Source of the DNA: JAAYED01 sp040772225
Lineage (GTDB): Bacteria; Chloroflexota; Anaerolineae; UBA1429
Reading direction: 5' to 3'
Assembly: GCA_040772225.1 (NCBI GenBank)
Contig: JAXGYO010000005.1
Coordinates: 1 to 64,000 of the forward strand
Length of the DNA stretch: 64,000 nt
The translations under genes were made by a program, and so were the position numbers. This document shows positions 16,594 to 25,904 of this stretch, in pieces; within the stretch, counting starts at the first letter, position 1, and every line of letters starts with the position of its first letter. The notes under the pieces are model-generated. The model saw only the letters and a list, made by a program, of their open reading frames with translations, ran no database searches and was not told the origin of the DNA.

Positions 16594-18072
16594 TCAGCCT
16601 GCCGGCAACTGCCGCATGCCTGTGTGCGCCAGCGACTGTTGCAGGGCGTTCGGATCGGAGAGCACCAGTAGCCGGTCGCCGGCCTCGAGCCGCGATCCGC
16701 CGCTGGGGATCATGAACTCGTCGCCGCGGGCGATGAGGATCACCAACAACTCGTCCGGTAGATCCAGTGCGACGATGGGTTTGCCATCAGCCAGCGATCC
16801 CGGCGGCACCTCCAGCTCGACAAAGGCGTCGCTCAGTCCCCGGCCCCCCGAGTACTCGATAGGATAGGCCGGCCGAGTGGGCAACGGGGCATCGACCTTG
16901 AGCAGGCGCGCGGCAAGGGGAATGGTGGTTCCCTGCGCAATCACCGATACCAGTACGACAAAGAACACCACGTTGAACACCACGTCAGAGAGCGGTGCCC
17001 CTGCGACCAGCGGGTAGGTGGCCAGCAGGATGGGCGCCGCACCGCGCAACCCCACCCAGGAGATGAGGATCTTTTCCCGCAGGCTGACGCTGCGAAATGG
17101 CAGGAGGCTCAGCATCACGGCTGCGGGACGGGCCACGAGCATCAGCCAGAGGGCGATTATGGCGCCGTATTTGGCCAGCGGCAGAATCTGCGACGGGAAA
17201 GAAAGCAGCCCCAGCGTGAGGAAAAGGGTGATCTGCATCAGCCAGGAAACGCCGTTATGGAACCGCTCCAGGCTGCGGCGGTGGACATAATCATGACGTC
17301 CCAGAGCGACGCCGGCGACATATACCGCCAAAAAGCCACTGCCGCCCAGCGCGGCGGTGGCGGCATAGGTGAGCAGCGCAAAGGCCAGCGTCAGGACAGG
17401 GTAGAGCCCGTCGTAGCCCAGCCTCACGCGGTTCAGCAGTCTGGCCAGCAGTTCTCCCGCAGCAAAGCCCAGCAGCGCGCCCAGGCCCATCTGCCGCAAC
17501 AGCAGGAGGACGATCTCGCCCGCCGATTCCGCCGTGCCCATCACGAGTTGCAGCGCCGCAAGGGTCAGGAAGACGGCCATGGGGTCGTTGCTGCCCGACT
17601 CGAGTTCGAGCAGGGGGCGCAGGCGTCCCTTGAGGCTGACGCCCCGGGAGCGCAGGATGGAGAACACCGCTGCGGCATCCGTGGACGAGACGATGGCGCC
17701 CATCAGGAGCGCGCCCTGCCAGGGGAGACCAAAGATGCGGCCGGCCAGCAGGCCTACCAGCGCCGCGGTGACTACGACCCCCACGGTGGCCAGGCTCAGG
17801 CTGGGGCCCAACACCGGGCGAACGCTCTCCCAGCGGGTGTCCAGCCCACCCGAGAACAGAATCATCGCCAGACAGACGATTCCGACCGCGTTCGCGATCT
17901 CGGGGTCGTCAAAGGCGATCCCTCCGGGCCCGTCCGATCCCGCCAGCATGCCCAGAGCGAGAAAGAGCAGCAGGGTGGGGATCCCCCAGCGATCCGAGAT
18001 CTTGCTGACAAGCACGCTGGCGAGAATCAGCACCGAGCCGGCGATCAGCGTCAGTTCCAGTGTGGGTGCCAT
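16594..18072 (-). CDS. CPA1-family K+(Na+)/H+ antiporter with TrkA-C domain
   Basis: 492-residue inner-membrane antiporter of the CvrA/NhaP2 type. About 12-13 TM helices span residues 1-390, including LLLFLALGMLAGSDGPGG, MGAIVSSTDAAAVFSILRSR and ELESGSNDPMAVFLTL, whose Asp residues mark the ion site. A cytoplasmic TrkA-C domain (ELEVPPGSLADGKPIVALDL to SDPNALQQSL) probably senses nucleotides. It would export K+ or Na+ in exchange for protons. Length and domain order match the family. Confidence 0.92.
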   Translation of the reverse strand: MAPTLELTLIAGSVLILASVLVSKISDRWGIPTLLLFLALGMLAGSDGPGGIAFDDPEIANAVGIVCLAMILFSGGLDTRWESVRPVLGPSLSLATVGVVVTAALVGLLAGRIFGLPWQGALLMGAIVSSTDAAAVFSILRSRGVSLKGRLRPLLELESGSNDPMAVFLTLAALQLVMGTAESAGEIVLLLLRQMGLGALLGFAAGELLARLLNRVRLGYDGLYPVLTLAFALLTYAATAALGGSGFLAVYVAGVALGRHDYVHRRSLERFHNGVSWLMQITLFLTLGLLSFPSQILPLAKYGAIIALWLMLVARPAAVMLSLLPFRSVSLREKILISWVGLRGAAPILLATYPLVAGAPLSDVVFNVVFFVVLVSVIAQGTTIPLAARLLKVDAPLPTRPAYPIEYSGGRGLSDAFVELEVPPGSLADGKPIVALDLPDELLVILIARGDEFMIPSGGSRLEAGDRLLVLSDPNALQQSLAHTGMRQLPAG

Positions 18073-18096
18073 GCCATCCTTTGCCTGGTACAGACT

Positions 18097-19254
18097 CTAG
18101 GCCGGACCGTACAGCTGCGCTGCGTTGTCATAGAGGATCATTGCAGCTACCCTGGCTGCGCTTGCCCCGGGCATCAGGCCGTTGCCGACCGCTTCATCCA
18201 GCACGGTTCCTAGCGCGATTTTGGCCACCTTTGCGCCCAGCCAGGCGATCTCCGGGGTGCCATGCCCGCCAGTGCCGATCATCAGCCGGGAGAGCGGCGC
18301 GCTGGCCAGAAAGGCGCGCATGCACTCGATGGCTCTGAGCGAGGTCCAGGGAGTCACCCAGCCGATGTCTACCCACACCTGCGGAAAGGCATGGGCCATC
18401 ATCGAGGCCTGCTCGATCCAGGGATACCCCGCGTGCAGCAGGACGACCCTGCTGGCGCGGTAGGCGGGCTGGCTGAGCAGCGATGCCAGCAGGAACGGGT
18501 CGGCCTCGTTGATGGGCCCGCCCCACGGCCCGCCGGTGATGCCCGTGTGTACGTGCACTGGCACGTCCAGTTCCTGGCAGGCGAGCAGCGTCTCGCCAAA
18601 GAGTGCCGCATAGAGCCTGCGGTAGGCGAACCGATCCCCGTCACGGGCGGCAGGCCAGGCGCCAGCGCCCTCGCCGGGGCCGGCCAGCGCCGTGGAGAAT
18701 CCCACGATCTCGCCCAGGTGGCTCTTGACGCCGATGTAGCCATCGTCGCGCACGGCATGTGCTAACGCGTCGAGGTAGGCCTGCCGCAGTGCCTTGAAGG
18801 ACTCGCTCTCCACCAGCAGCCGATCGATGGCCGGGCCCATCTGGAAGAGACGCAGGATGCGCCCGGGGATCAGCGCCAGTTCCGGCGCGCCCGGCGGCAG
18901 GTCGCTGTCGACCACGGTGCCCATGATGCCGGCGTCTGCATAGAGGGTGCGGGCATACTCGCCAAGCCCACCTTCCGTGCGCCGGTTACGCTCGGCAGCC
19001 ACCGCGTCCAGCGTGGCCTCGCAGGCGAAGAGAGCGGCCAGTTGCGCCACCAGGGAGTGCACCACACCCAGCTGTGCGATGTCCGCCTGTCGCGCCGGGC
19101 TGACGAGACCCTTGGCGCTGCGGCCTTCGGGATCGATGCTGTCGCCCAGGCCGTGGTAGAACTCTTGCGCCAGGGCCAGCGGCTCCAGCGTGGTCTTGCT
19201 CTCGGTCAGCGGGTGGCAGTGGTTGTCGATCACAGGGACCCTCGCGAGATCCAT
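18097..19254 (-). CDS. Amidohydrolase-family metal-dependent hydrolase
   Basis: 385-residue TIM-barrel enzyme of the amidohydrolase-2 type. Seen: VIDNHCHPL (first metal His pair), GVKSHLGEIVG, PVHVHTGITGGPWGG, VVLLHAGYPWIEQASMMAHA, WVDIGWVTP and LMIGTGGHGTPEIAWLGA. The start at 19254 (MDLARVPV) has GGAGG 5 bases upstream; an ATG 33 bases further up lacks a ribosome site. The substrate is not predictable, but related proteins act on hydroxybenzoate-like or cyclic amide compounds. Confidence 0.85.
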   Translation of the reverse strand: MDLARVPVIDNHCHPLTESKTTLEPLALAQEFYHGLGDSIDPEGRSAKGLVSPARQADIAQLGVVHSLVAQLAALFACEATLDAVAAERNRRTEGGLGEYARTLYADAGIMGTVVDSDLPPGAPELALIPGRILRLFQMGPAIDRLLVESESFKALRQAYLDALAHAVRDDGYIGVKSHLGEIVGFSTALAGPGEGAGAWPAARDGDRFAYRRLYAALFGETLLACQELDVPVHVHTGITGGPWGGPINEADPFLLASLLSQPAYRASRVVLLHAGYPWIEQASMMAHAFPQVWVDIGWVTPWTSLRAIECMRAFLASAPLSRLMIGTGGHGTPEIAWLGAKVAKIALGTVLDEAVGNGLMPGASAARVAAMILYDNAAQLYGPA

Positions 19255-19381
19255 CGGTGCCTCCACAATCTGGGGATTTTCCTGCATGGAGACACTATAC
19301 CCGCGGAGAGCCGACGCCGTCCAGCCGGAATGATCCTTGAGGCGACCAGAGGTAGCCGTAACGCCGGCACCACAGACGCGC

Positions 19382-20077
19382 CTATAGCGGGAGGTTGTTG
19401 AAGGCGTGGACCAGGAATGAGGGGAGCAGGCTGCGCGTCTTGGCGGCAATGACACCCAGGAGCATGCCGAAAACCGTCAGATAGGCCAGCGACTGTACAT
19501 CGGTGGCGGTGAGCAGGCGGCCCGCCAACAGGTAATTGGTGTAATAGTGGTAACCGCCAAAGAGCAAGCCACTGCCTATCCATGCCCACACGGACCCGAG
19601 CAGAGCCTCGAGTCGCGTCTGGAGGAGCCCGCGGAACAGTATCTCTTCCGCGAGAGGAAAGATGAGCACGACGGACCAGGACCATTGCAGATCGCCGTGC
19701 GGCCCTGCCGAGATGTGCAGGGGATCGATGATCTTGGAGACCATAAAGAGGGCGACGATCGTACCCACGGCGCTCAGCTTGCGCAGGTTGAGCGGCAACG
19801 CAAAGCCCATCAAGGTGAGATCGCGACCGCGCGAGAGGGTCTCCAGCAGATACGGGGCCCAGAGAGCCAGCATGAGATATGGGCCCAGCCAGTTGGTGTA
19901 CCAGAGCATGTTCCACCGCAGATGCGGGACCAACAGGAGCGCGCCGATGATGAGCAGGACCTCAATCCACTCGCGGCGGCTGCGCCCCGGGTTGATGTGA
20001 GGGCGCGGGTAGGGGCCCCGATGTATCCAGAGGACGAACAGGGTGCAGCAGGCAATCCCAAGCAGCCGCCACTCCAT
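19382..20077 (-). CDS. CPBP-family intramembrane glutamic protease
   Basis: 231-residue polytopic membrane protein of the CAAX-protease/bacteriocin-processing (Abi) family. The active-site motifs are present: PLAEEILFRGLLQ (EExxxR), LLFGGYHY (FxxxH) and LPSFLVHAFNNL. It would cleave substrates within the membrane; a specific target is unknown. GAGGTG lies about 5 bases before the start. Confidence 0.88.
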   Translation of the reverse strand: MEWRLLGIACCTLFVLWIHRGPYPRPHINPGRSRREWIEVLLIIGALLLVPHLRWNMLWYTNWLGPYLMLALWAPYLLETLSRGRDLTLMGFALPLNLRKLSAVGTIVALFMVSKIIDPLHISAGPHGDLQWSWSVVLIFPLAEEILFRGLLQTRLEALLGSVWAWIGSGLLFGGYHYYTNYLLAGRLLTATDVQSLAYLTVFGMLLGVIAAKTRSLLPSFLVHAFNNLPL

Positions 20078-20283
20078 AGCGCACCTCGCAGAGGGGGCTC
20101 TGGGCCGAGCGCTCTAGTGGGGTGGGGTGGAACGATGGGAACCGCGTCCGCCAGATGACTATTGGTAGGATTATGCATAATGCCGGCCCGGCGTGTCAAG
20201 CGACGGTTGTTGCGGGGCCTTTTCAGGACTCTGTCCACTCGCGGAACTCATCTGCCAGATACACGGGCGGCTGTAGAAAACCA

Positions 20284-20312
20284 TTGCTTTTCGAGCTGGG
20301 GCGATGTATACT
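20284..20312 (+). promoter_or_regulatory. Sigma-70 promoter for the secreted protein gene
   Basis: TTGCTT (20284-20289), 17-base spacer, TATACT (20307-20312), 71 bases upstream of the start codon. Confidence 0.6.
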
Positions 20313-20382
20313 GACCAGCGAAGGAGCGTTGGCTGCTTCGGCTACGCCGCCAAGGGCGTGTACCAGTTGGTTGGAGGAAAAC

Positions 20383-21396
20383 ATGCACGCATCGTACAAT
20401 TCGCCGTTCTCAACTCGTCTGGGGCGTGGTCTACTGACCATGCTGGTGCTCGTGGGTCTCAGTCTTGGGCTCGGGCCTGGCCGTGTTCTGGCGGCCGGTC
20501 CGGTGTTTGACGGCACACCTGGTACAGATGCGCCGCCGGCGACCCTGGGTCCCTACACCATGCTGCCTTTCGATGCCGATCCACGCGATACCGGCGAGAT
20601 GGTCACCACCGTCGCCGGGCCTACGGGAGACGTGGCGTTTTCCAGGGAGGGATCGCTAGGGCGCATTGGCGGCGGATGGGGTACCTGGAGCCACGGCTAT
20701 GCAGGGGATGTATACTATTTCGAGTCTCAAGTGGCGGATGCTCTGGCGGCCATCGCCGAGCCCAGCGGTTTTGATCGCGTGATGATCGCCTTACCCCCCA
20801 ACACGATGGGCTTTTATCTGTATGTGGAGCCCAACAGATATGGCGAGTATGCGGTCGTCGTGGAGGCCGACGGTGTGGGTTCTGGATTGGTCGGGGTGGT
20901 CGGCGATAGCGGCGCCACGTACTTTGGGTTCTACAGCACAGGTGCAGCGCTAGAATCCATTCAGGTGGCCGTCGACACGGAGGCAGGCGGTTTTGCGATC
21001 GGCGAATTCGGCATCGTCTCGGGGACGCCCACCGAGAGGCCGGCCTTTGTAGACGCGCGGGCCGATGTGAGCGTGGTGGTCTTTGGCGGTTGGGGCGGGA
21101 TGCCGGTGCAGGCCTGGGTGGGCGGCACGGCGCAACCGACGCTCTATACAGCACCCAACGACGAGGGTGATGCGGCCGTGCTGTTCAGCTTCTGGCCGCC
21201 TGCGGCGACCTCGTGGGTCGTATCTGTGGCGCCGGGACTGCCTGCCGGACTCGATCCGGCGTTCTGGGAGCTCAAGCTGGTCGGCATCCGCCGGGGGGCG
21301 ACCTGGGGCGAGGCGCCTGCCTCGGGCAGCGTGACGATCATGCGGGGCTCGCAGGTCGTCTTGTACTATCAGTTGTTGAGCAAGGCCGGAGGCTGA
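20383..21396 (+). CDS. Secreted protein of unknown function
   Basis: 337-residue exported protein. Signal peptide: a basic N-terminus, hydrophobic LLTMLVLVGLSLGLG, and a cleavage site near RVLAAG. The mature part is rich in Gly, Asp and beta-type sequence; the region FDRVMIALPPNTMGFYLYVE through DSGATYFGFYSTGAALESIQ recalls carbohydrate-binding or extracellular beta-sandwich domains seen in surface proteins. No catalytic motif was recognised. GGAGG lies 5 bases before the ATG. Confidence 0.75.
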   Translation: MHASYNSPFSTRLGRGLLTMLVLVGLSLGLGPGRVLAAGPVFDGTPGTDAPPATLGPYTMLPFDADPRDTGEMVTTVAGPTGDVAFSREGSLGRIGGGWGTWSHGYAGDVYYFESQVADALAAIAEPSGFDRVMIALPPNTMGFYLYVEPNRYGEYAVVVEADGVGSGLVGVVGDSGATYFGFYSTGAALESIQVAVDTEAGGFAIGEFGIVSGTPTERPAFVDARADVSVVVFGGWGGMPVQAWVGGTAQPTLYTAPNDEGDAAVLFSFWPPAATSWVVSVAPGLPAGLDPAFWELKLVGIRRGATWGEAPASGSVTIMRGSQVVLYYQLLSKAGG

Positions 21397-21427
21397 CGCC
21401 CACCGGACCTGAATCTGGGTACGACAG

Positions 21428-21457
21428 CAGGGCCGCTCCAGTAACGGAGCGGCCCTG
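21428..21457 (+). terminator. Terminator hairpin
   Basis: CAGGGCCGCTCC (21428-21439) pairs with GGAGCGGCCCTG (21446-21457), loop AGTAAC, followed by TTCCTTGG on the plus strand. It lies just after the secreted protein gene and could also stop the convergent minus-strand gene. Confidence 0.65.
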
Positions 21458-21529
21458 TTCCTTGGTCTAGTGCAGAGTCTGGACCGGTCCCCTGGTTTCC
21501 GGCGGCCAGAAGTAGCCTTGGCGCACGCT

Positions 21530-23890
21530 CTAGGGCGCCGCGACGACCTCAATGATAGCCAGCGCGGCCTCGCTCTCCGCCTGCGCTTCCGCTGCCCCGT
21601 TCTCCACCGGTACGCGTCTCCCTTCGGCATCCAGCCACGCAGCGGTCAGGGTGTAGGTCCCCGGGGCGGCATCGACGGGGATGGGCACGGCACGACGCTC
21701 TTGCAGCGCGTCTCCCGGTATCCAACCGCTGGTGGGCGCGCCGCCATAGCCCGGGGCTCCGTCGCGCGCGGCGAGGACCGGGCCAGCCTCTGGCACCAGG
21801 TGGACACAGAGGGTCAGGTCGTCCGGAATGGCCTGATCGATGGACAGCCAGAGGTCCACGAGCAACGGCTCACCGGCCACCACCTGTGTGCTGCTCAGCT
21901 CCACTCCTGCTAGCGTGAGGCCCCCTCGCCAGACTACGCTAGCCTCAAGGTGCTGCATCGGTTGCTGCGGCGCGTACGCCAGGACCTCATAGCCCCCCAC
22001 CCACCGGCCCTCCAACTCATGGGCTTCGCGCGCCATGGCGTGCCGCGGCGCCTCGGGGTCTATGTCCGCCTGGGCGTGCACCCGATCAATGACCAGCCAC
22101 AGGCGATCCGCCCCCGACGTAGCCGCGGAATGCGCAGCGTCCCGTAACGCGTCCTCATAGTGCGGCGAGTTCCAGGCAATCAGCACGCGCCCTTTGATCA
22201 GTCCGAGCCACGGATAGGTGAAAAAGTCGTTCGAGACGTACAGCACGCGATACTCGCTGCCGGCCGGGGCCGAGACGACCCTGGCGAGCTCAGCTGCCTC
22301 TGCACGGCTCAGTCCATCAAAATCATTGGTGTCGCCACCGCTACGGGCCAGTAGCATCACCAGCGTCAGTGTCACCAGTGCCATGCTGCCTACCAGGGTT
22401 GACTTTCGGAGCCTGCGTCTTAAAGTCCCCTGGGGTCGCAACAGCAATGCCACCGCAGAGACCAGGGCGCTCAAGAGCAGCGCGGCTCCGAGGGGACGGT
22501 CGACCGCCAGTGAGCCGTCTGCCAGCGTGCGCAGCCAAAGCATGTCGAACTGCTGTGGTGCCCAGCCGGCCACCTGTACCAGGGCAGGGGAGTTTGGCAG
22601 CAGTCGCCAACTCCACCAGGGGATTCCGTTCAGGCCGACCAGGGTTTCATCGACGTAGGCTGGCACCAGCTGCCAGACCGCGTCGCTCCAGGAGGCTGTG
22701 CCCGCCGGGATCTGTATCGCCAGTCCGACGATCGTCCAGAGTATCACCCAGGCGCGCACGGGCCAGCGCCGGTCGGCAAGCGCCGTGCCATAAGGCAGCA
22801 TGAGCAGCGGTAGGAGGGGCACAGCAAATCGTGGTCCCCACACTACGCTCCCCCCATGCCACTGCGGTGCAGCGCCATAGGTATAGAGCAGGCTGGCGGT
22901 CAGCCCGAGGGCGAGAAACACCAGCGTCCCGCTGCGCCGGGCCAGGGACCGCCATCCGGGCAGTGCCGCCAGCAGGATTGGCGAAAAAAAGAGCAGGCCC
23001 TTGACCGGGCTGAGGAGCAGGCCGTAGGCGACCAGGAGCGCGCGCCCCCAGGGATACTCCCAGGTGTAACCGGCCAGGGGAAAGGCCCCGCCGTAACGTA
23101 ACCGGTAGAGGGTCATGGCTGCTGCCAGTGCCAGCACGAGTCCCGTAAGCAAAAGCACCAGAGAGCGGCGCGTCAGACGCAGACGCCGGCGCGCCGGATC
23201 CCACAGCAGGGCCAGTGCGAATACTGGTACGGCGGCGATCGAAGAGATCTTGACGGCGGCGGTCATGGCAACGACCAGCAGGCAGGCAACAGCATAGCGC
23301 CGCCGGCTCGTCTGCTGGCAGCGCAGGCACAGCAGGGCAGCCACCGCCCAGCACAGCGTCAACAGCGGCTCCCGGAAAAAGCTGCGGGCGTAGGGCCAGG
23401 CTGTCGTACCCATTCCCCAGGCCAGCGCGGTGAGCGCCGCGACGTGCCGGGGCAGGCTCACGCTCTGCGCCAGCAGATACAGGATCGCTCCGGTCAGTGC
23501 CGTGGTCAGGGCGCCGAATAGCATGACCGAGGCGATCGTGCTCGCCCCCGGGATCATTTTGCCCAGCACGTATAGCGGCGTAGCCAGCAGCGGTTGACCC
23601 GGCTCCAGACTGCCCACCGGGTGGTGACGCTCGGTGAACTGGAGTTGCGGCGTCGCCAGTCCCTGGCCCTGCGCGAGGCTCTCGACGCGTGCGTACATGG
23701 CGTACTCGTCGATGGACCTGAACTGCCCGCTAAAGGTCAGCAGGTAGAACGCCAGCAGAGTCGCGAACACCAGTGCTGCCACGGTGCGGTGGTGAGATGC
23801 CGTGGCTGGGGAAGGCGCGACAGACTCACAGCCTACCTGGATGGGCCCTTGCGCTTTATCTTTGAGGCCCAGCGGCACTGCCCTGCCCAT
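21530..23890 (-). CDS. GT39-like membrane glycosyltransferase
   Basis: 786-residue membrane protein. An N-terminal segment is followed by about 11-12 TM helices (first LVFATLLAFYLLTFSGQF) with the GT-C-type loop after the first helix (SIDEYAMYARVESLAQG, acidic DE at the usual catalytic position). A roughly 200-residue non-membrane C-terminal domain follows. It would transfer sugar from a lipid-phosphate donor to an outside acceptor (family knowledge). The ATG at 23890 overlaps the stop of the USP-DUF389 gene (TGATG), so the two are co-translated. Reading further upstream in this frame only shadows that gene. Confidence 0.8.
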   Translation of the reverse strand: MGRAVPLGLKDKAQGPIQVGCESVAPSPATASHHRTVAALVFATLLAFYLLTFSGQFRSIDEYAMYARVESLAQGQGLATPQLQFTERHHPVGSLEPGQPLLATPLYVLGKMIPGASTIASVMLFGALTTALTGAILYLLAQSVSLPRHVAALTALAWGMGTTAWPYARSFFREPLLTLCWAVAALLCLRCQQTSRRRYAVACLLVVAMTAAVKISSIAAVPVFALALLWDPARRRLRLTRRSLVLLLTGLVLALAAAMTLYRLRYGGAFPLAGYTWEYPWGRALLVAYGLLLSPVKGLLFFSPILLAALPGWRSLARRSGTLVFLALGLTASLLYTYGAAPQWHGGSVVWGPRFAVPLLPLLMLPYGTALADRRWPVRAWVILWTIVGLAIQIPAGTASWSDAVWQLVPAYVDETLVGLNGIPWWSWRLLPNSPALVQVAGWAPQQFDMLWLRTLADGSLAVDRPLGAALLLSALVSAVALLLRPQGTLRRRLRKSTLVGSMALVTLTLVMLLARSGGDTNDFDGLSRAEAAELARVVSAPAGSEYRVLYVSNDFFTYPWLGLIKGRVLIAWNSPHYEDALRDAAHSAATSGADRLWLVIDRVHAQADIDPEAPRHAMAREAHELEGRWVGGYEVLAYAPQQPMQHLEASVVWRGGLTLAGVELSSTQVVAGEPLLVDLWLSIDQAIPDDLTLCVHLVPEAGPVLAARDGAPGYGGAPTSGWIPGDALQERRAVPIPVDAAPGTYTLTAAWLDAEGRRVPVENGAAEAQAESEAALAIIEVVAAP

Positions 23891-25728
23891 CACTGCTCCG
23901 AGAGCAGGCTCGGTGCGATGCGTCGCACCGGAATGACCGTTACCTGCAGTGCGGTGGGTTGGCCCAGCCGTTCGGTGAGCGCCAGCTGAAGATCCAGCGT
24001 CTGTGCGGTGGTGATATCCTCGCTGGTCTCTACCGATACCGACACATTGAGGTCCTGGCCGATCTCGACGTCCCAACCGGCGACCTCTGCATTCAGCCCG
24101 AGGATGCGGCTGTTTTCCGCCAGTGCTGCTGCAACCTGTCGTCTGATGCTGGCCTCGCGCAGCGCCCTGCCAGAGAGAACACCCAGGGCGGCGATGACGA
24201 TCACGGCGAGCACGGCCGTGGCCAGCACACCGCCGCGAAACAGGCGCGCGCGCTCCTTCTGTGCGATGTTGGGTCTGAAACCCATCCACAGGTAGATCAG
24301 TGCGCCGGCCGCAACGATGCCCACCAGGTTGGTCAGAAACAGCAGCGCGGCCCCGAGTGCCAGCGACCAGCGCCCCGCGGCCAGCAATAGCCCCAGCGTC
24401 GCGAGCGGTGGGGCCAGGGCAACGGCGATGGCGACGCCGGGCAATGCCGAGGCCACGTTCTCGCGGGCACTGGCATAGGCCGCGGCGGCCCCTGAGACCA
24501 GGGCCACCGCCAGATCCAGCAGCGTGGGCGACGTTCTGGCGAGCATCTCGCCGGTCGGGTTGTAGGCAGGCGCGATCAATTCCATCAGGCCGCTCACAAA
24601 AATGACAATCGCGGCGCCGGTTACCATCGTGCGCGTAGAAAGGCCCAGCAGCGGCCTGTCGCCCTGGACGATCCCCATGCCGATGCCCAGGAGCGAGGAC
24701 ATGAGCGGGGCGACCAGCATGGCACCGATGATCACCGCGGTGCTGTTCAGCAGCAACCCCAGGCTGGCGATAGCCGCAGCCAGGATCATCATCACCACAT
24801 AATCGCGGTCGGACCGTGCGGACCGGCGTACCTGCCGGTACACGCGGATGCGCTCGGCATCCGAAAGCTGGGTCATCACGTTGATCAGGCGCCAACGCAT
24901 CCGCCGGACCGCCTCGGTCGTGAGCGCGCCCCGGCGTCGCACGATCAACAGCGGGGCATCGAGCATGGTGGCCAACCGCTGGGGCACATTCCCAAACACC
25001 ACCCGGTCCAGATAGCTTTCGCCGGTTGCCCCTACCAGGACCAGATCGTAGCCGGTTTCAGCCGTGCGGACGATCCCGTCGACCACATTGTGTGCGGGGA
25101 CCACCCTTGGCTCCAGCCGCTCGGGGGCAGGCGTGTTCTCAATCAGCGCGCGCAGCATTGCCATCTGTGCGGAGATCGCCGTTGTGGCGGCATGCTGGCT
25201 CGCTACGCGCAGCGCGGTGATGCGCACGTGATCTGACAGGTCCAGCGCCAGGCGGGCGGCCAACTCGGCGTTGGGGCCACCGCCAAACGGGATCAGGACG
25301 CGTTGCGGGTCTCGCATTCGCTCGACAAAGGCATCGCTGGGGCCATCAACGCGCAGCACGGCCACGTCACACGGGGCGTATTGGATCAGCGGGTCGAGCG
25401 TGCGGCCCAGCAGATAGCGTCCGCGTGATGGCTCGCCACGCCAGTGGAGCAGCAGCAGGTCCGGATGAAAGTCGTTGGCGTACGAGAGCAGCAGGTCTCC
25501 GGCGTGGTCGCCCCGCAGGACGATCGGGTCATCGGTGACATCGGCGCAGTGCTCAGGGACCTGGAGCCATTCGGGAAGGAGCCCATCCACGGACACATAC
25601 ACCGGTGTGACACGCCCGCCGCGACGCCGGGCCAGGGGCGCAGCCAGCGCCAAAAGCAACGCCAGATGAGCGGCCTCGCCCACGGCGACGAGAATATGAT
25701 AGGTATAGTCTTTGCGAGTGAGTTCCAT
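23890..25728 (-). CDS. Universal stress protein-DUF389 fusion membrane protein
   Basis: 612-residue fusion. Residues 1-280 contain two USP-like halves (HILVAVGEAAHLALLLALAA; GYDLVLVGATGESYLDRVVF with the nucleotide-loop G-x2-G-like motif). Residues about 290-500 form the DUF389 membrane domain, with NVMTQLSDAERIRVYRQVRR, NSTAVIIGAMLVAPLMSSLL, ASALPGVAIAVALAPPLATL and NLVGIVAAGALIYLWMGF. A soluble C-terminus follows. The function of DUF389 is unresolved. Start at 25728 (MELTRK) is chosen over an upstream TTG. Coupled to the downstream glycosyltransferase. Confidence 0.88.
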   Translation of the reverse strand: MELTRKDYTYHILVAVGEAAHLALLLALAAPLARRRGGRVTPVYVSVDGLLPEWLQVPEHCADVTDDPIVLRGDHAGDLLLSYANDFHPDLLLLHWRGEPSRGRYLLGRTLDPLIQYAPCDVAVLRVDGPSDAFVERMRDPQRVLIPFGGGPNAELAARLALDLSDHVRITALRVASQHAATTAISAQMAMLRALIENTPAPERLEPRVVPAHNVVDGIVRTAETGYDLVLVGATGESYLDRVVFGNVPQRLATMLDAPLLIVRRRGALTTEAVRRMRWRLINVMTQLSDAERIRVYRQVRRSARSDRDYVVMMILAAAIASLGLLLNSTAVIIGAMLVAPLMSSLLGIGMGIVQGDRPLLGLSTRTMVTGAAIVIFVSGLMELIAPAYNPTGEMLARTSPTLLDLAVALVSGAAAAYASARENVASALPGVAIAVALAPPLATLGLLLAAGRWSLALGAALLFLTNLVGIVAAGALIYLWMGFRPNIAQKERARLFRGGVLATAVLAVIVIAALGVLSGRALREASIRRQVAAALAENSRILGLNAEVAGWDVEIGQDLNVSVSVETSEDITTAQTLDLQLALTERLGQPTALQVTVIPVRRIAPSLLSEQ

Positions 25729-25835
25729 CGCCTCGATTGTAGAGGACAATCCGCCGTCTGGCAACGCTCGCCACTGAGGCGGAGGCGGCAGCAGGCGCTC
25801 TTACAGTCGGACTCTTGCGCACTCCCAGGAGACCA

Positions 25836-25869
25836 CGCCGGGGATCCACGTTGTCGCGGATCCCCGGCG
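25836..25869 (-). terminator. Terminator-like hairpin after the metalloprotease gene
   Basis: CGCCGGGGATCC (25836-25847) pairs perfectly with GGATCCCCGGCG (25858-25869). It lies 36 bases beyond the protease stop. No strong U-tract. Confidence 0.5.
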
Positions 25870-25904
25870 TTCCGGGCCAGTGAATCGGCTTGTCAGAAGA
25901 GGTG

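Noticed and set aside
23891..24895. N-terminal extension of the glycosyltransferase through the DUF389 gene
   Set aside because: That stretch is the out-of-frame shadow of the USP-DUF389 gene; the ATG at 23890 fits operon coupling.
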